In this document: positions 1 through 6,736 of the stretch, piece by piece
Numbering within the stretch: the stretch's first letter is position 1
How the letters are laid out: each line of letters opens with the position of its first letter
Source of the DNA: CAVHIG01 sp963636105
GTDB taxonomy: Bacteria > Bacillota > Clostridia > Peptostreptococcales > Anaerovoracaceae
DNA: 19,133 bases
Assembly: GCA_963636105.1 (NCBI GenBank)
Contig: CAVHIG010000041.1
Coordinates: 1 to 19,133, forward strand
Direction of reading: 5' to 3'
Notes under the pieces: model-generated
Seen by the model: only the letters and a program-made list of their open reading frames with translations
Told to the model about the DNA's origin: nothing
Databases searched by the model: none
Position numbers and translations under genes: made by a program

Positions 1-458
1 ACGGCTTTTCTCTCCATGAAATTTTTTTCAAATTTTTCCATAAGAAAGTCGATAGCTTCCAGATAGCCGTCCGTGCCATGTCCCATGACTGTAAAGCAGA
101 CCGCCTGTCTTATATAGCTCACCTGGCGGAAATCCTCACGCTTTGTCACATCGGATATGTGCACCTCCGCCGTAGGTATCTGCACGGCCTTTACCGCGTC
201 TAAAAGCGCCACGCTCGTGTGCGTATACGCTGCCGGATTTATGACTATCGCATCAGTCTTATCAAAATAAGCCTGCTGTATCCTGTCCACAAGCGCGCCC
301 TCGTGATTTGACTGGTAAAACTCGCACCCCACCCCGCGCTTTTCGCAGTGCTTTTCTATCTTCTCAAGCAAATCATCATATGTCTCTGTGCCATACTTGT
401 CCGGCTCCCTGATTCCAAGCATATTCAAATTTGGTCCGTTTATAACTAAAAATTTCAT
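1..458 (-). CDS. aroQ: Type II 3-dehydroquinate dehydratase, 3' end cut by window edge
   Basis: This cytoplasmic shikimate-pathway enzyme dehydrates 3-dehydroquinate to 3-dehydroshikimate. Translation from the ATG at 458-456 gives 152 residues with no stop before the edge. The start MKFLVINGPNLNMLG is the classic type II opening. The catalytic Tyr is Y22 (REPDKYG). The NPAAYTHTSVAL and EVHISD motifs follow, then FRQVSYIR with the active-site Arg. The family is usually about 145-150 residues, so only a short tail should be missing. A good Shine-Dalgarno (AGGAAGG) ends four bases before the ATG. It is the last visible gene of the pheA-aroB-aroC-aroEK-aroQ series and is separated from aroEK by repeat copy A. 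Identification is from motifs seen in the sequence. The symbol is also written aroD in some Firmicutes. Confidence 0.95.
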   Translation of the reverse strand, partial: MKFLVINGPNLNMLGIREPDKYGTETYDDLLEKIEKHCEKRGVGCEFYQSNHEGALVDRIQQAYFDKTDAIVINPAAYTHTSVALLDAVKAVQIPTAEVHISDVTKREDFRQVSYIRQAVCFTVMGHGTDGYLEAIDFLMEKFEKNFMERKA

Positions 459-604
459 TTATCCTTCCTTTTCCTCTTTTCTAATCCGCCGCCTTCTATT
501 ATATATACTTTATCAAATTATTTGTTACAAGGAAGATTTGGGGGCGGTAGCTGTCTGCAGGCCCTTGTGACGAGCAGCTAGAGACAGCAAGCGATTCGAG
601 CCAG

Positions 605-680
605 GGTTTTGGCTGCTGCGAGCCTTTGGCACGGATTTTGCTCCGCAAAATCCGTGTGGACAAAGTCGCAGCCCAAAACC
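605..680. repeat. Hairpin M1 of repeat copy A
   Basis: A long interrupted inverted repeat. GGTTTTGG (605-612) pairs with CCAAAACC (673-680), GCTGCG (615-620) with CGCAGC (667-672), CTTTG (624-628) with CAAAG (661-665), and CACGGATTTTGC (630-641) with GCAAAATCCGTG (645-656), around a 3-base loop. That is about 31 paired bases in 76 nt. No T-run follows on either strand, so it does not look like an ordinary intrinsic terminator. Confidence 0.85.
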
Positions 681-722
681 GGCGAGGCACATGAAAATCT
701 TCCAATATGCAGTGAGCCCTAA

Positions 723-768
723 GCTGCCTGCGGGACCATGTGCAAGTCGATTCGGTCCCGTGGAGAGC
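723..768. repeat. Hairpin M2 of repeat copy A
   Basis: Left arm 723-737 ends in CGGGACC. The loop 738-753 contains ATGTGCAAGTCGATT. Right arm 754-768 starts with GGTCCCG. The inner seven pairs are perfect. The left arm resembles that of copy D and the right arm that of copy F, so two outer pairs are broken, as if the copy were a mosaic. Confidence 0.75.
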
Positions 769-866
769 TGTAGCCGAGCCTCCAAAGACAGCTTTAGCCC
801 CAAAGCTTCAAAGGTAGTTTCAAAAACTATACTTTTTAAAATCCGTTGTGAGCTAACTGCTACCTG

Positions 867-2333
867 CTAAGCGCTAATCCTCAATATCTTCCACATTGCC
901 CCTTCCACAGTGCCGCTGTTTTCAACAATCGCATCCGCAGTAGCCTCATATATCTCATGCCTTTCCTCAAAGCGCTTTATAATAGCCTCGCGCGTGCCCG
1001 CAAGCGGCCTGTCATCCGTAGGAAGCAGCATGGAAAGCGGCCTGTCTATATAAAAAATCCTGCCGTTCATCTTGAGTGCAGCTACATTTTCACTACGAAG
1101 CACCGCGCCGCCGCCAGTCGCTATTATGACACCTGAGCGCGCAGCAGCTTGCTTCACTGCCTCGGTCTCAAGATCCCTGAAATGCGCCTCGCCGAAACGG
1201 CTGAAAATTTCAGTTATCGGCATTCCGGCCATTTCAACGATAAGCTCGTCCGTATCTATAAGCTCCCTTCCGGTCTTTGCGGAAATTGCCGCGCCTATCG
1301 TGCTTTTCCCGCTTCCCGGCATCCCGGTCAGGACTATGTTTTCCTTGTCGCTATATATTTTCCCAAATACCCTATCAAGCAAAATGTCCCCTACATCGGA
1401 CTGTTTTTCACTTATATCTGTAGCATTTTCATGCAAACCTTCACTGCTAATCGTTTCCCAATTTTTGCCAAATTCTTCCCGAGCTACAGTCCGCTTCTCT
1501 TCCTGATCTCTACTATGATTCTCTCGCTGGCCTTTCTGCTTCCTGCTCCGATCACCTGTCTCTCCTTCGCAAAGGGCTTCACTTCCCAAAGACAAAGCAG
1601 ACGCTCTCCAGCCAGCATTTCCTCTCGCATCTGCAATAAAAAGCTCCGCCGCCTTGACCGCTTGGCCTACAAGCATGTACAGACCGCCCGCAGCCGCAAG
1701 TCCGCGTTTGAGCGCCGCAGACACGAGCTCACTTCGGAGCGGATTGTATATCACATCTATAACGCCCTCAAGCTTCGGATACTTCTCAAGCTCAATCGGG
1801 CAATCATAAATATTCGGATACATCCCGCACGGAGTGGCATTTATAAAGACAGCCGCATCAGCGCACTTTGCCTCCGCCTCTTCATATGTATACGCGCCGA
1901 CTCTCCCGCTCCTGCTCGCCTTGAAAATCCGCGCCGCGCCCAGACTTTCGCACACAGCCTTTGCCGTATCCGAAGTGCCGCCCGTACCGCCTATCAGCAC
2001 CGTCTTGCCGCTCATATCAATGCCGGTATGCAAAATGAGCGCCCGCAAACCGTAGAAATCCGTATTATATCCAAAGAGCCGACCGCCGCTGTTTACAATG
2101 CAATTCACCGCGCCTATCGCCTCAGCCTCCGGTGAAATTTCATCCAAATATGGAATCACATCCTTTTTATAGGGAATCGTGACATTTATGCCTTTAAATT
2201 CCTTCTTCTCGAGGAAACTGCCCAGCTCCTCCTTTTTAAGCTCCTTTAGCTCATAATCGTAGTCCGCGATGAGCGCGTGTATTTCTTTTGAAAAGCTGTG
2301 CCCCAGCTTCTCCCCAATAAGTCCGTATTCCAT
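867..2333 (-). CDS. aroE-aroK: Bifunctional shikimate dehydrogenase-shikimate kinase (AroE-AroK fusion)
   Basis: A 488-residue fusion predicted to reduce 3-dehydroshikimate with NADPH (N-terminal half) and phosphorylate shikimate with ATP (C-terminal half). The AroE part, about residues 1-237, has the shikimate-site serines in GHSFS (S13, S15), the catalytic Lys in NVTIPYK (K56), YNTD with D92, and a nucleotide loop GGTGGT (115-120). The AroK part, about 331-488, has Walker A GMPGSGKST (337-345), the DTD shikimate motif (360-362), R386 in FRDLE, ATGGGA (405-410), the lid DDRPLAG with R442, and R458. Between them is a polar, charged linker of roughly 90 residues that looks disordered. The ATG is preceded only by a weak GGAATAG site. 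It follows aroC after repeat copy B. The domain order is clear, but the linker boundary is approximate. Confidence 0.94.
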   Translation of the reverse strand: MEYGLIGEKLGHSFSKEIHALIADYDYELKELKKEELGSFLEKKEFKGINVTIPYKKDVIPYLDEISPEAEAIGAVNCIVNSGGRLFGYNTDFYGLRALILHTGIDMSGKTVLIGGTGGTSDTAKAVCESLGAARIFKASRSGRVGAYTYEEAEAKCADAAVFINATPCGMYPNIYDCPIELEKYPKLEGVIDVIYNPLRSELVSAALKRGLAAAGGLYMLVGQAVKAAELFIADARGNAGWRASALSLGSEALCEGETGDRSRKQKGQRENHSRDQEEKRTVAREEFGKNWETISSEGLHENATDISEKQSDVGDILLDRVFGKIYSDKENIVLTGMPGSGKSTIGAAISAKTGRELIDTDELIVEMAGMPITEIFSRFGEAHFRDLETEAVKQAAARSGVIIATGGGAVLRSENVAALKMNGRIFYIDRPLSMLLPTDDRPLAGTREAIIKRFEERHEIYEATADAIVENSGTVEGAMWKILRISA

Positions 2334-2378
2334 TTCTATTCCAATCTGTATTTAAACATAATGCTCTTTTTGTAATTA

Positions 2379-2647
2379 TATACTTTTACAAATTATTTAT
2401 TGCAAGGAAGATTTGGGGGTGGTAGCTGGCTGCAGGCCATTGTGACGAGCAGCTAGGGACAGCAAGCGATTCGAGCCAGGGTTTTGGCTGCTGCGAGCCT
2501 TTGGCACGGATTTTGCTCCGCAAAATCCGTGTGGACAAAGTCGCAGCCCAAAACCGGCGAGATGAGCTTAGCTGTCTCCTGCGAGGAACACCAGGCCAAA
2601 GACAGCTTTAACCCCCAAATCTTCAAAGGTAGTTTGAAAAAGTATTT
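2379..2647. repeat. Intergenic repeat copy B (lacks module M2)
   Basis: This roughly 269 bp element fills the aroC-aroEK gap and enters the aroC 3' end. The left end TATACTTTTACAAATTATTT aligns with copy A. Hairpin M1 is at 2480-2555 with the same stem as copy A. The right end (about 2601-2647) is an inverted match to the left end, sharing GAAGATTTGGGGG and AGCTG. Modules M3 and M2 of copy A are absent, so the two copies differ by a clean internal segment. Confidence 0.85.
2480..2555. repeat. Hairpin M1 of repeat copy B
   Basis: Same sequence and pairing as M1 of copy A, shifted by 1875 bases. The 12-bp stem CACGGATTTTGC (2505-2516) pairs with 2520-2531 around the loop TCC, with the same outer stems. 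Confidence 0.85.
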
Positions 2648-3822
2648 GCGAGGAAATCCGTTCCGTAGCGGAGCGTGAGCAGGTCGCCGAGAACAAGCGC
2701 CGTTACCGCATCCACCACAACCCTCGCGCGATGAATAATGGCCGGGTCATGCCGTCCCTCGATAGCAAGCTCGCAATTTTCGCCCGCATGAAAATCCACC
2801 GTGTCCTGCTGCTTGTAAATCGACGGCGTCGGCTTTATCACCGTGCGGAAGACGATGGGCATGCCGTTTGTGATGCCGCCGTTTATGCCGCCGTTGTTGT
2901 TTGTGGCGGTAACTGCCCTGTCTCCCGCCCAGCGGAAGGGGTCGTTTGCCTCCGAGCCCAGCATGCCGGCCAGCGCAAAGCCCGCGCCGAATTCTATGCC
3001 CTTTACGGCCGGAATCGCAAATATGCCGTGCGAAAGTACGCTCTCCACCGTGTCAAACCAAGGCTCACCAACGCCTGCCGGTATACCGCATACCGCAGTT
3101 TCAAGGACTCCGCCCACGCTGTCGCCATCCGCCGCGGCTTTTTCAATCTCCGCTCGCATAGACTGCGCCGCGGCTTCATCGAGCACCGGAAACGCAGCTT
3201 TTCCAAGATATTTCAGATCAGCTTTCAGTTCGTTTGTACATCCGGCAGCTGACTCTTCATTTTCCAGACTGCTTGCACATTTTACAATGGTTTTATTACC
3301 GTCAGAAGTCGGTGTGATTTTTCCGAATTCGCGGTCGCAGATGCCGTGGCAGCTCTTTATGTGCGTGCCGATGTATATACCCTTTTCCTCAAGCGCGCGC
3401 ATCACAATGGCGCCGGCCGCGACTATCGGAGCCGTAATCCTGCCCGAAAAATGGCCGCCGCCCCGGTAATCCTGAAAACCGCCGTACTTTATCTCAGCCG
3501 TATAATCAGCGTGAGAAGGCCTTGCTATATATCGCATCCTGCTGTAGTCCTTGCTCCTGGTATCAGCATTCCTTATGAGCAAGGCCAGCGGCGTCCCGCT
3601 CGTCCGACCTTCAAAGACGCCGCTCAAAATCTCCACCTCATCGGCCTCCTGCCTTCCGGTGGAGATTTTGCCTACAGCCTTCCTCTGTGACAGCTTTGCA
3701 TTTATATAATCCATATCTATTTCAATGCCCGGCGATAGCCCGTCAAGCACCGCGCCTATCGCCGGCCCGTGACTCTCACCAAAAAGTGTGATTGTGAGCA
3801 CCGTCCCAAATGTATTCTTCAT
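2623..3822 (-). CDS. aroC: Chorismate synthase
   Basis: This 399-residue enzyme converts EPSP to chorismate using reduced FMN, the last common step of aromatic biosynthesis. Signatures are FGESHGPAIG (14-23), the YIARPSHADYT segment (98-108) with GGGHFSGR (121-128), DGDSVGG (232-238), NNNGGINGGITNG (308-320) and the C-terminal GRHDPAIIHR (356-365). Residues about 168-200 form an insert rich in Ser, Asn and Glu compared with typical members. The last residues (NTFSNYL) and the TGA stop are encoded inside the right end of repeat copy B. A GGAGG lies 13 bases before the ATG, with AAGGAA immediately adjacent, and the leader shares a 42-bp block with metH. It lies between aroB and aroEK in the shikimate operon. 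Confidence 0.97.
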   Translation of the reverse strand: MKNTFGTVLTITLFGESHGPAIGAVLDGLSPGIEIDMDYINAKLSQRKAVGKISTGRQEADEVEILSGVFEGRTSGTPLALLIRNADTRSKDYSRMRYIARPSHADYTAEIKYGGFQDYRGGGHFSGRITAPIVAAGAIVMRALEEKGIYIGTHIKSCHGICDREFGKITPTSDGNKTIVKCASSLENEESAAGCTNELKADLKYLGKAAFPVLDEAAAQSMRAEIEKAAADGDSVGGVLETAVCGIPAGVGEPWFDTVESVLSHGIFAIPAVKGIEFGAGFALAGMLGSEANDPFRWAGDRAVTATNNNGGINGGITNGMPIVFRTVIKPTPSIYKQQDTVDFHAGENCELAIEGRHDPAIIHRARVVVDAVTALVLGDLLTLRYGTDFLANTFSNYL

Positions 3823-3830
3823 TTCCTTTT

Positions 3831-3872
3831 AAAAACCTCCATTCTGCCAGCATGCATCGGCGCAAATATATG
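3831..3872 (-). promoter_or_regulatory. Leader block of aroC shared with metH
   Basis: This 42-bp stretch directly upstream of aroC, which includes its GGAGG site, matches 13964-14005 upstream of metH at 34 of 42 positions without gaps. The shared core on the plus strand includes CTCCATTC and TTGCATCGGC or ATGCATCGGC. The function is unknown. It could be a regulatory leader or another dispersed repeat. Confidence 0.5.
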
Positions 3873-3878
3873 CAAAAC

Positions 3879-3960
3879 TATACTTTATCAAATTATTTGT
3901 TACAAGGAAGATTTGGGGTGGTAGCTGGCTGCAGACCATTGCGACGAGCAGCTAGAGGCA
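3879..3960. repeat. Intergenic repeat copy C (left end only)
   Basis: The left end TATACTTTATCAAATTATTT and the following GAAGATTTGGGG, GGTAGCTGGCTGCAG and CGAGCAGCTAGAGGCAG match copies A and B. The match then stops at the aroB coding end. The aroB TAG (3952-3954) falls inside the repeat sequence. No M1, M2 or right end follows, so the copy is truncated or was never complete. Confidence 0.8.
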
Positions 3961-4965
3961 GCTCTTAGCTCCCAAAAGCGCCCTTCTAAGCTCCTCCTTG
4001 CCTGCCTTCCTCTCCTCGAAGACCCCCGCAGTTTCCACAAAAATAGTGGCTATTTCACTGCCTTCTGCCTTCTTGTCGTGCATTGCGGCCGCAAGGATAT
4101 CCTCATCCGAGGCGTCTGCCGGACATTTTACCGGAAGATTTTCCCTTTCAAGTAGTGGAAGCAGTCTTTCTCTGATCTCCGGGCTGCACATCGTGAGCAT
4201 TCCAAGCGCCACGCACTCGCCGTGCAGAAAATCCGTACAGCTTTCTATGCCGTGACCGAGCGTATGCCCGAAGTTGAGCGCCCTGCGAAGTCCCTTTTCC
4301 TTTTCGTCCTTCTGTACTACATCAATCTTTATTTTAAGCGCTTCTGCGATGTTTTCCGTGAGATTTTTCTGCGTGCCCTCTGATTCGAGTCTTTCGAAAA
4401 ATTCCTTATCAAAGCAAAGCGCCATCTTTATCATTTCGGCGGCGCCGCAAGCGATTTGCCTATTATCAAGCGTTTTGAGAACGTCCGGATCGATGAGTAC
4501 GCCCTTTGGCTGGTAAAAAGCGCCTATTATGTTTTTTACACCGCAAAAGTCCACGGCTGTCTTGCCGCCGACCGAGGAATCCACCTGTGAGAGTAGCGTA
4601 GTCGGAATGTTGTAAAAATCAATTCCGCGCATGTAGCAGGCGGCGGCAAAGCCTGCCAGATCTCCCACTACGCCGCCGCCTACCGCGACCACGCAGTCCT
4701 TTCTGGCAAAGCCGTGCTCAAGCAGGGCCTTGCAAAGACTTGCAAAAGTTTCGAGATTTTTGGATTCCTCGCCCCGAGGGATTGTAAATATATGTGCTTC
4801 CTTACATTTTTTTGCAACCGCCTCGCTGTATTCGCAAGGCACTCCGCTGTCAGTGACTATGAGGACCTTGCGATTCAGATCAAAAACCTCCCAGGCCCTC
4901 GTAAGCGCACCCCTCTCAAGTGTAATATCGTAACTATCTTTTCCCAAATCCACAGATAATTTCAT
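3952..4965 (-). CDS. aroB: 3-dehydroquinate synthase
   Basis: This NAD- and metal-dependent enzyme cyclises DAHP to 3-dehydroquinate. In the longer reading from 4980, the metal ligands are E182 (CGAAEMIK), H239 (NFGHTLGH) and H253 (FLHGE). Other signatures are PRGEESK, GGGVVGDLAGF, PTTLLSQVDSSVGGKTAVD and NIIGAFYQP. Two starts are possible. The ATG at 4980 has AGG touching it and no well-spaced site. The ATG at 4965 is preceded by AGGAAG and yields 337 residues starting MKLSVDLG, so I prefer it, though the spacing is short. The last three residues (SCL) and the stop lie in repeat copy C. It is the second gene of the operon, after pheA and repeat copy D. Confidence 0.95.
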   Translation of the reverse strand: MKLSVDLGKDSYDITLERGALTRAWEVFDLNRKVLIVTDSGVPCEYSEAVAKKCKEAHIFTIPRGEESKNLETFASLCKALLEHGFARKDCVVAVGGGVVGDLAGFAAACYMRGIDFYNIPTTLLSQVDSSVGGKTAVDFCGVKNIIGAFYQPKGVLIDPDVLKTLDNRQIACGAAEMIKMALCFDKEFFERLESEGTQKNLTENIAEALKIKIDVVQKDEKEKGLRRALNFGHTLGHGIESCTDFLHGECVALGMLTMCSPEIRERLLPLLERENLPVKCPADASDEDILAAAMHDKKAEGSEIATIFVETAGVFEERKAGKEELRRALLGAKSCL

Positions 4966-5019
4966 TTTCTTCCTTTTCATCCTATATTTACTGCTATTCC
5001 TACCCAGCGAAGCCTAAGC

Positions 5020-5218
5020 CCTCTGCAGGATAATCTCCAAGTTTCCCATATGCAGCGAGGCCTAAGCTGCTTGCGGAACCATGTGTAAGTCATTTGGTTC
5101 CGCAAGCAGGTGTAGGCCGAGCCCCCATGTGTAAGTCGATTCGGTCCCGCAGAGAGCTGTAGCCGAGCCCCCATGTGTAAGTCATTTGGTTCCGCAAGCA
5201 GGTGTAGGCCGAGCCCCT
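5020..5218. repeat. Intergenic repeat copy D (M3 plus three tandem M2 loops)
   Basis: Between pheA and aroB. An M3 module (about 5023-5064) is followed by three 46-bp tandem units starting ATGTGTAAGTC at 5081, 5127 and 5173. Units 1 and 3 carry GGTTCCGCAAGCAG and unit 2 carries GGTCCCGCAGAGAGC. Only unit 1 has an adjacent complementary left arm. The array ends exactly at the pheA stop codon (5217-5219). The inverted ends seen in copies A and B are missing. Confidence 0.8.
5067..5109. repeat. Hairpin M2 of repeat copy D (14-bp perfect stem)
   Basis: CTGCTTGCGGAACC (5067-5080) pairs perfectly with GGTTCCGCAAGCAG (5096-5109) around the 15-base loop ATGTGTAAGTCATTT. Compared with copies A and F, GGGACC/GGTCCC has become GGAACC/GGTTCC, a G-C to A-T pair change on both arms. 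Confidence 0.85.
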
Positions 5219-6323
5219 ACAGTCTTTCGCTCCCGTACTCGCCCACAACCTTGATCTTGTCGCAGCAGGACTTCATCTCCTCGAGGCACTCTACGCCGTT
5301 TCCGCTGTATATATCGCCCTCGGCTTCTACGTAAAAATAATAGCTCCACAAAAGCTCCTTCATAGGCCTTGAGCGCAGCGTCCTCATATTGAAGCCGTGC
5401 TTTCCTATGATATTCAAGGCCTCGGCCAAAGAGCCGGCTTCGTTTCGCGCGGTAAATACCAGCGAAAAATATGGCTTTTCCACATTCTCCGCGGCCCTCG
5501 ACTCGCGCCTTGAAAATACCGCAAAGCGCGTCGTATTGCTCCTATCGTCATTTATGCTGCGCGCAAGGACGCAAAGCCCCATAAGCCGCGCAGTTTCCTC
5601 ACTCGCAATGGCCGCGATACTTTTATCATTCTGCTTCTTGACATATTCCGCCGCGAGTGCCGTATTTGAATATTCCTTTTCGGCCCAGCCGTTTTCACGA
5701 ATAAAGCTCGTGCATTGCGAAAGTGCCTGAGGATGCGTCACAACCGTCTTGACATCGGCAAGCGTCGCGCCCGCCACACCGAGCAAATCGTGGGTAACCG
5801 GAAGGTCGTACATGCCGTTTACATGAAGCGAGCCCACAAACATCAGGTCGTTTACCTGGCCAACATCGCCCGCAAAGCTGTTTTCTACGGGAAGCACGGC
5901 GCAGTCGCAAGCCCCGCTCTCCACCGCATCGTATGCGCGTTTGAAACTGCCAAAGGCCACCTTTTCCGCGGTCGGGAAAATCCTCGAAGCCGCGATATGC
6001 GCAAAGGCTCCTTCCGTCCCGCAATACGCGACCTTCATACCTTCCATTATTTTACTCTGATACCTTCTCGATATCTCCATAAGATTTTTCTGGAAGCTAT
6101 AATAATATGACTTAAATTCTTCTTCTTGAATCCTCGCGCCGCCGTTTTGCAGCACCTGAGCCTCACGCGCCGCGTCGTAAATCTCAAGGCCCTTGTCCAT
6201 TTTGTAATCGGCCACTTCGCCCGCAAGCCTCATTCTATCTTCAAAGAGCGCCGCCATCTGATCGTCTATCGCTGTAATGTCCTTCCTGATTTCCGGCAGG
6301 CTCCGTTTTGTATGTTCTTCCAT
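5217..6323 (-). CDS. pheA: Bifunctional chorismate mutase-prephenate dehydratase (P-protein)
   Basis: This 368-residue protein predicts chorismate to prephenate to phenylpyruvate. An AroQ-class helical chorismate mutase occupies about 8-93, with R13, R30 and K41 as likely active-site residues. Prephenate dehydratase follows at about 97-275: VAYCGTEGAFAH (98-109), VENSFAGDVGQ (146-156) and NTTRFAVF with T265, R266 and F267. An ACT domain at about 285-362 includes LRSRPMKE (316-323), resembling the phenylalanine-binding ESRP motif, so feedback inhibition is likely. GAGG lies about seven bases before the ATG. It is the first gene after a strong promoter with a leader of only about 40 nt, which leaves little room for a peptide attenuator. 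The stop codon abuts repeat copy D. Confidence 0.96.
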   Translation of the reverse strand: MEEHTKRSLPEIRKDITAIDDQMAALFEDRMRLAGEVADYKMDKGLEIYDAAREAQVLQNGGARIQEEEFKSYYYSFQKNLMEISRRYQSKIMEGMKVAYCGTEGAFAHIAASRIFPTAEKVAFGSFKRAYDAVESGACDCAVLPVENSFAGDVGQVNDLMFVGSLHVNGMYDLPVTHDLLGVAGATLADVKTVVTHPQALSQCTSFIRENGWAEKEYSNTALAAEYVKKQNDKSIAAIASEETARLMGLCVLARSINDDRSNTTRFAVFSRRESRAAENVEKPYFSLVFTARNEAGSLAEALNIIGKHGFNMRTLRSRPMKELLWSYYFYVEAEGDIYSGNGVECLEEMKSCCDKIKVVGEYGSERL

Positions 6324-6370
6324 ATATTACCTCTGATTTCTGTTTCGCATCGTATTTTTCTGCCGTAAAC

Positions 6371-6398
6371 AGTATAACATTTTTGCGATGGATGTCAA
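6371..6398 (-). promoter_or_regulatory. Sigma70-type promoter of the pheA-aro operon
   Basis: On the minus strand, a consensus -35 TTGACA (6398-6393) is followed by a 16-base spacer and -10 TATACT (6376-6371). Transcription would start near 6364, about 40 nt upstream of the pheA ATG. This is the only good promoter seen for the five aro/phe genes. Confidence 0.75.
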
Positions 6399-6611
6399 CA
6401 AGCCTCTTGTCCGGAAACACAAATTTAAAATATTTTTTTGTCTGTCGTCACAAGAGTGGCCTATCATTGAGAAAAAGCAAGCTTGCAACTTATGCCTTAA
6501 AAACGCGCTGCGCCTACATTTTTATGACCTTAAAAATGTTGAAAAATTTTAGAGGGAGAAAAACTTTGTATTTTTGTACTACAAAAAGCGAAGAGATAGC
6601 GCGCATGCATA
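6399..6611. other. AT-rich divergent intergenic region pheA/mgtC
   Basis: No gene is supported here. It contains a GCAAGCTTGC palindrome (6476-6485 region), a perfect 9-bp inverted repeat ACATTTTTA/TAAAAATGT (6516-6524/6531-6539, 6-base loop) and the dyad listed separately at 6571-6587. These lie between two divergent promoters, so a shared regulatory zone is plausible but unproven. Confidence 0.5.
6571..6587. promoter_or_regulatory. Palindromic operator candidate upstream of mgtC
   Basis: TTTTTGTA-C-TACAAAAA is a perfect 17-bp dyad centred at 6579, 25 bases upstream of the mgtC -35 box. Its centre TTGTACTACAA fits the TnGTnnnACnA pattern known for FadR-subfamily GntR regulators. No regulator gene is in the window, so the binding protein is unknown. 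Confidence 0.45.
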
Positions 6612-6641
6612 TTGACTTTTCACAAACCGCTGCTGTATAAT
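6612..6641 (+). promoter_or_regulatory. Promoter of mgtC-like gene
   Basis: TTGACT (6612-6617), an 18-base spacer and a consensus TATAAT (6636-6641). The start would be near 6648, giving a leader of about 90 nt. The leader carries two competing stems, GCCGCC/GGCGGC (6658-6663/6680-6685) and CTGCA/TGCAG (6663-6667/6691-6695), and ends in a GGAGG site. Confidence 0.75.
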
Positions 6642-6736
6642 ACCCGCATACAAAAAAGCCGCCTGCATGGATACTTTCCGGCGGCCGCTGTGCAGATATA
6701 TTTTGACTTTAAAATTTTATATGGAGGTTGATTGCA

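Larger units (their letters stand above)
504..837. repeat. Intergenic repeat copy A (full-length MITE-like element)
   Basis: This roughly 334 bp element fills the aroEK-aroQ gap. The left end starts TATACTTTATCAAATTATTT and continues to GAAGATTTGGGG and AGCTGTCT. The right end (about 788-837), read on the other strand, gives GAAGCTTTGGGG then AGCTGTCT, so the ends are imperfect inverted repeats. Inside are hairpin M1 (605-680), a linker module M3 (about 684-722) and hairpin M2 (723-768). No protein is recognisable. A 92-codon minus-strand reading frame here is a by-product of the repeat. The left 200 bp is nearly identical to copy B. Confidence 0.85.

Noticed and set aside
1149..2135. A 328-codon plus-strand open frame opposite aroE-aroK
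   Set aside because: It lies fully antisense to a gene with intact catalytic motifs, and its translation is rich in Arg, Ser and Tyr with no family pattern. It is a shadow frame.
6648..6736. M-box (Mg2+) riboswitch before mgtC
   Set aside because: The leader is only about 90 nt and I see none of the conserved M-box helices.
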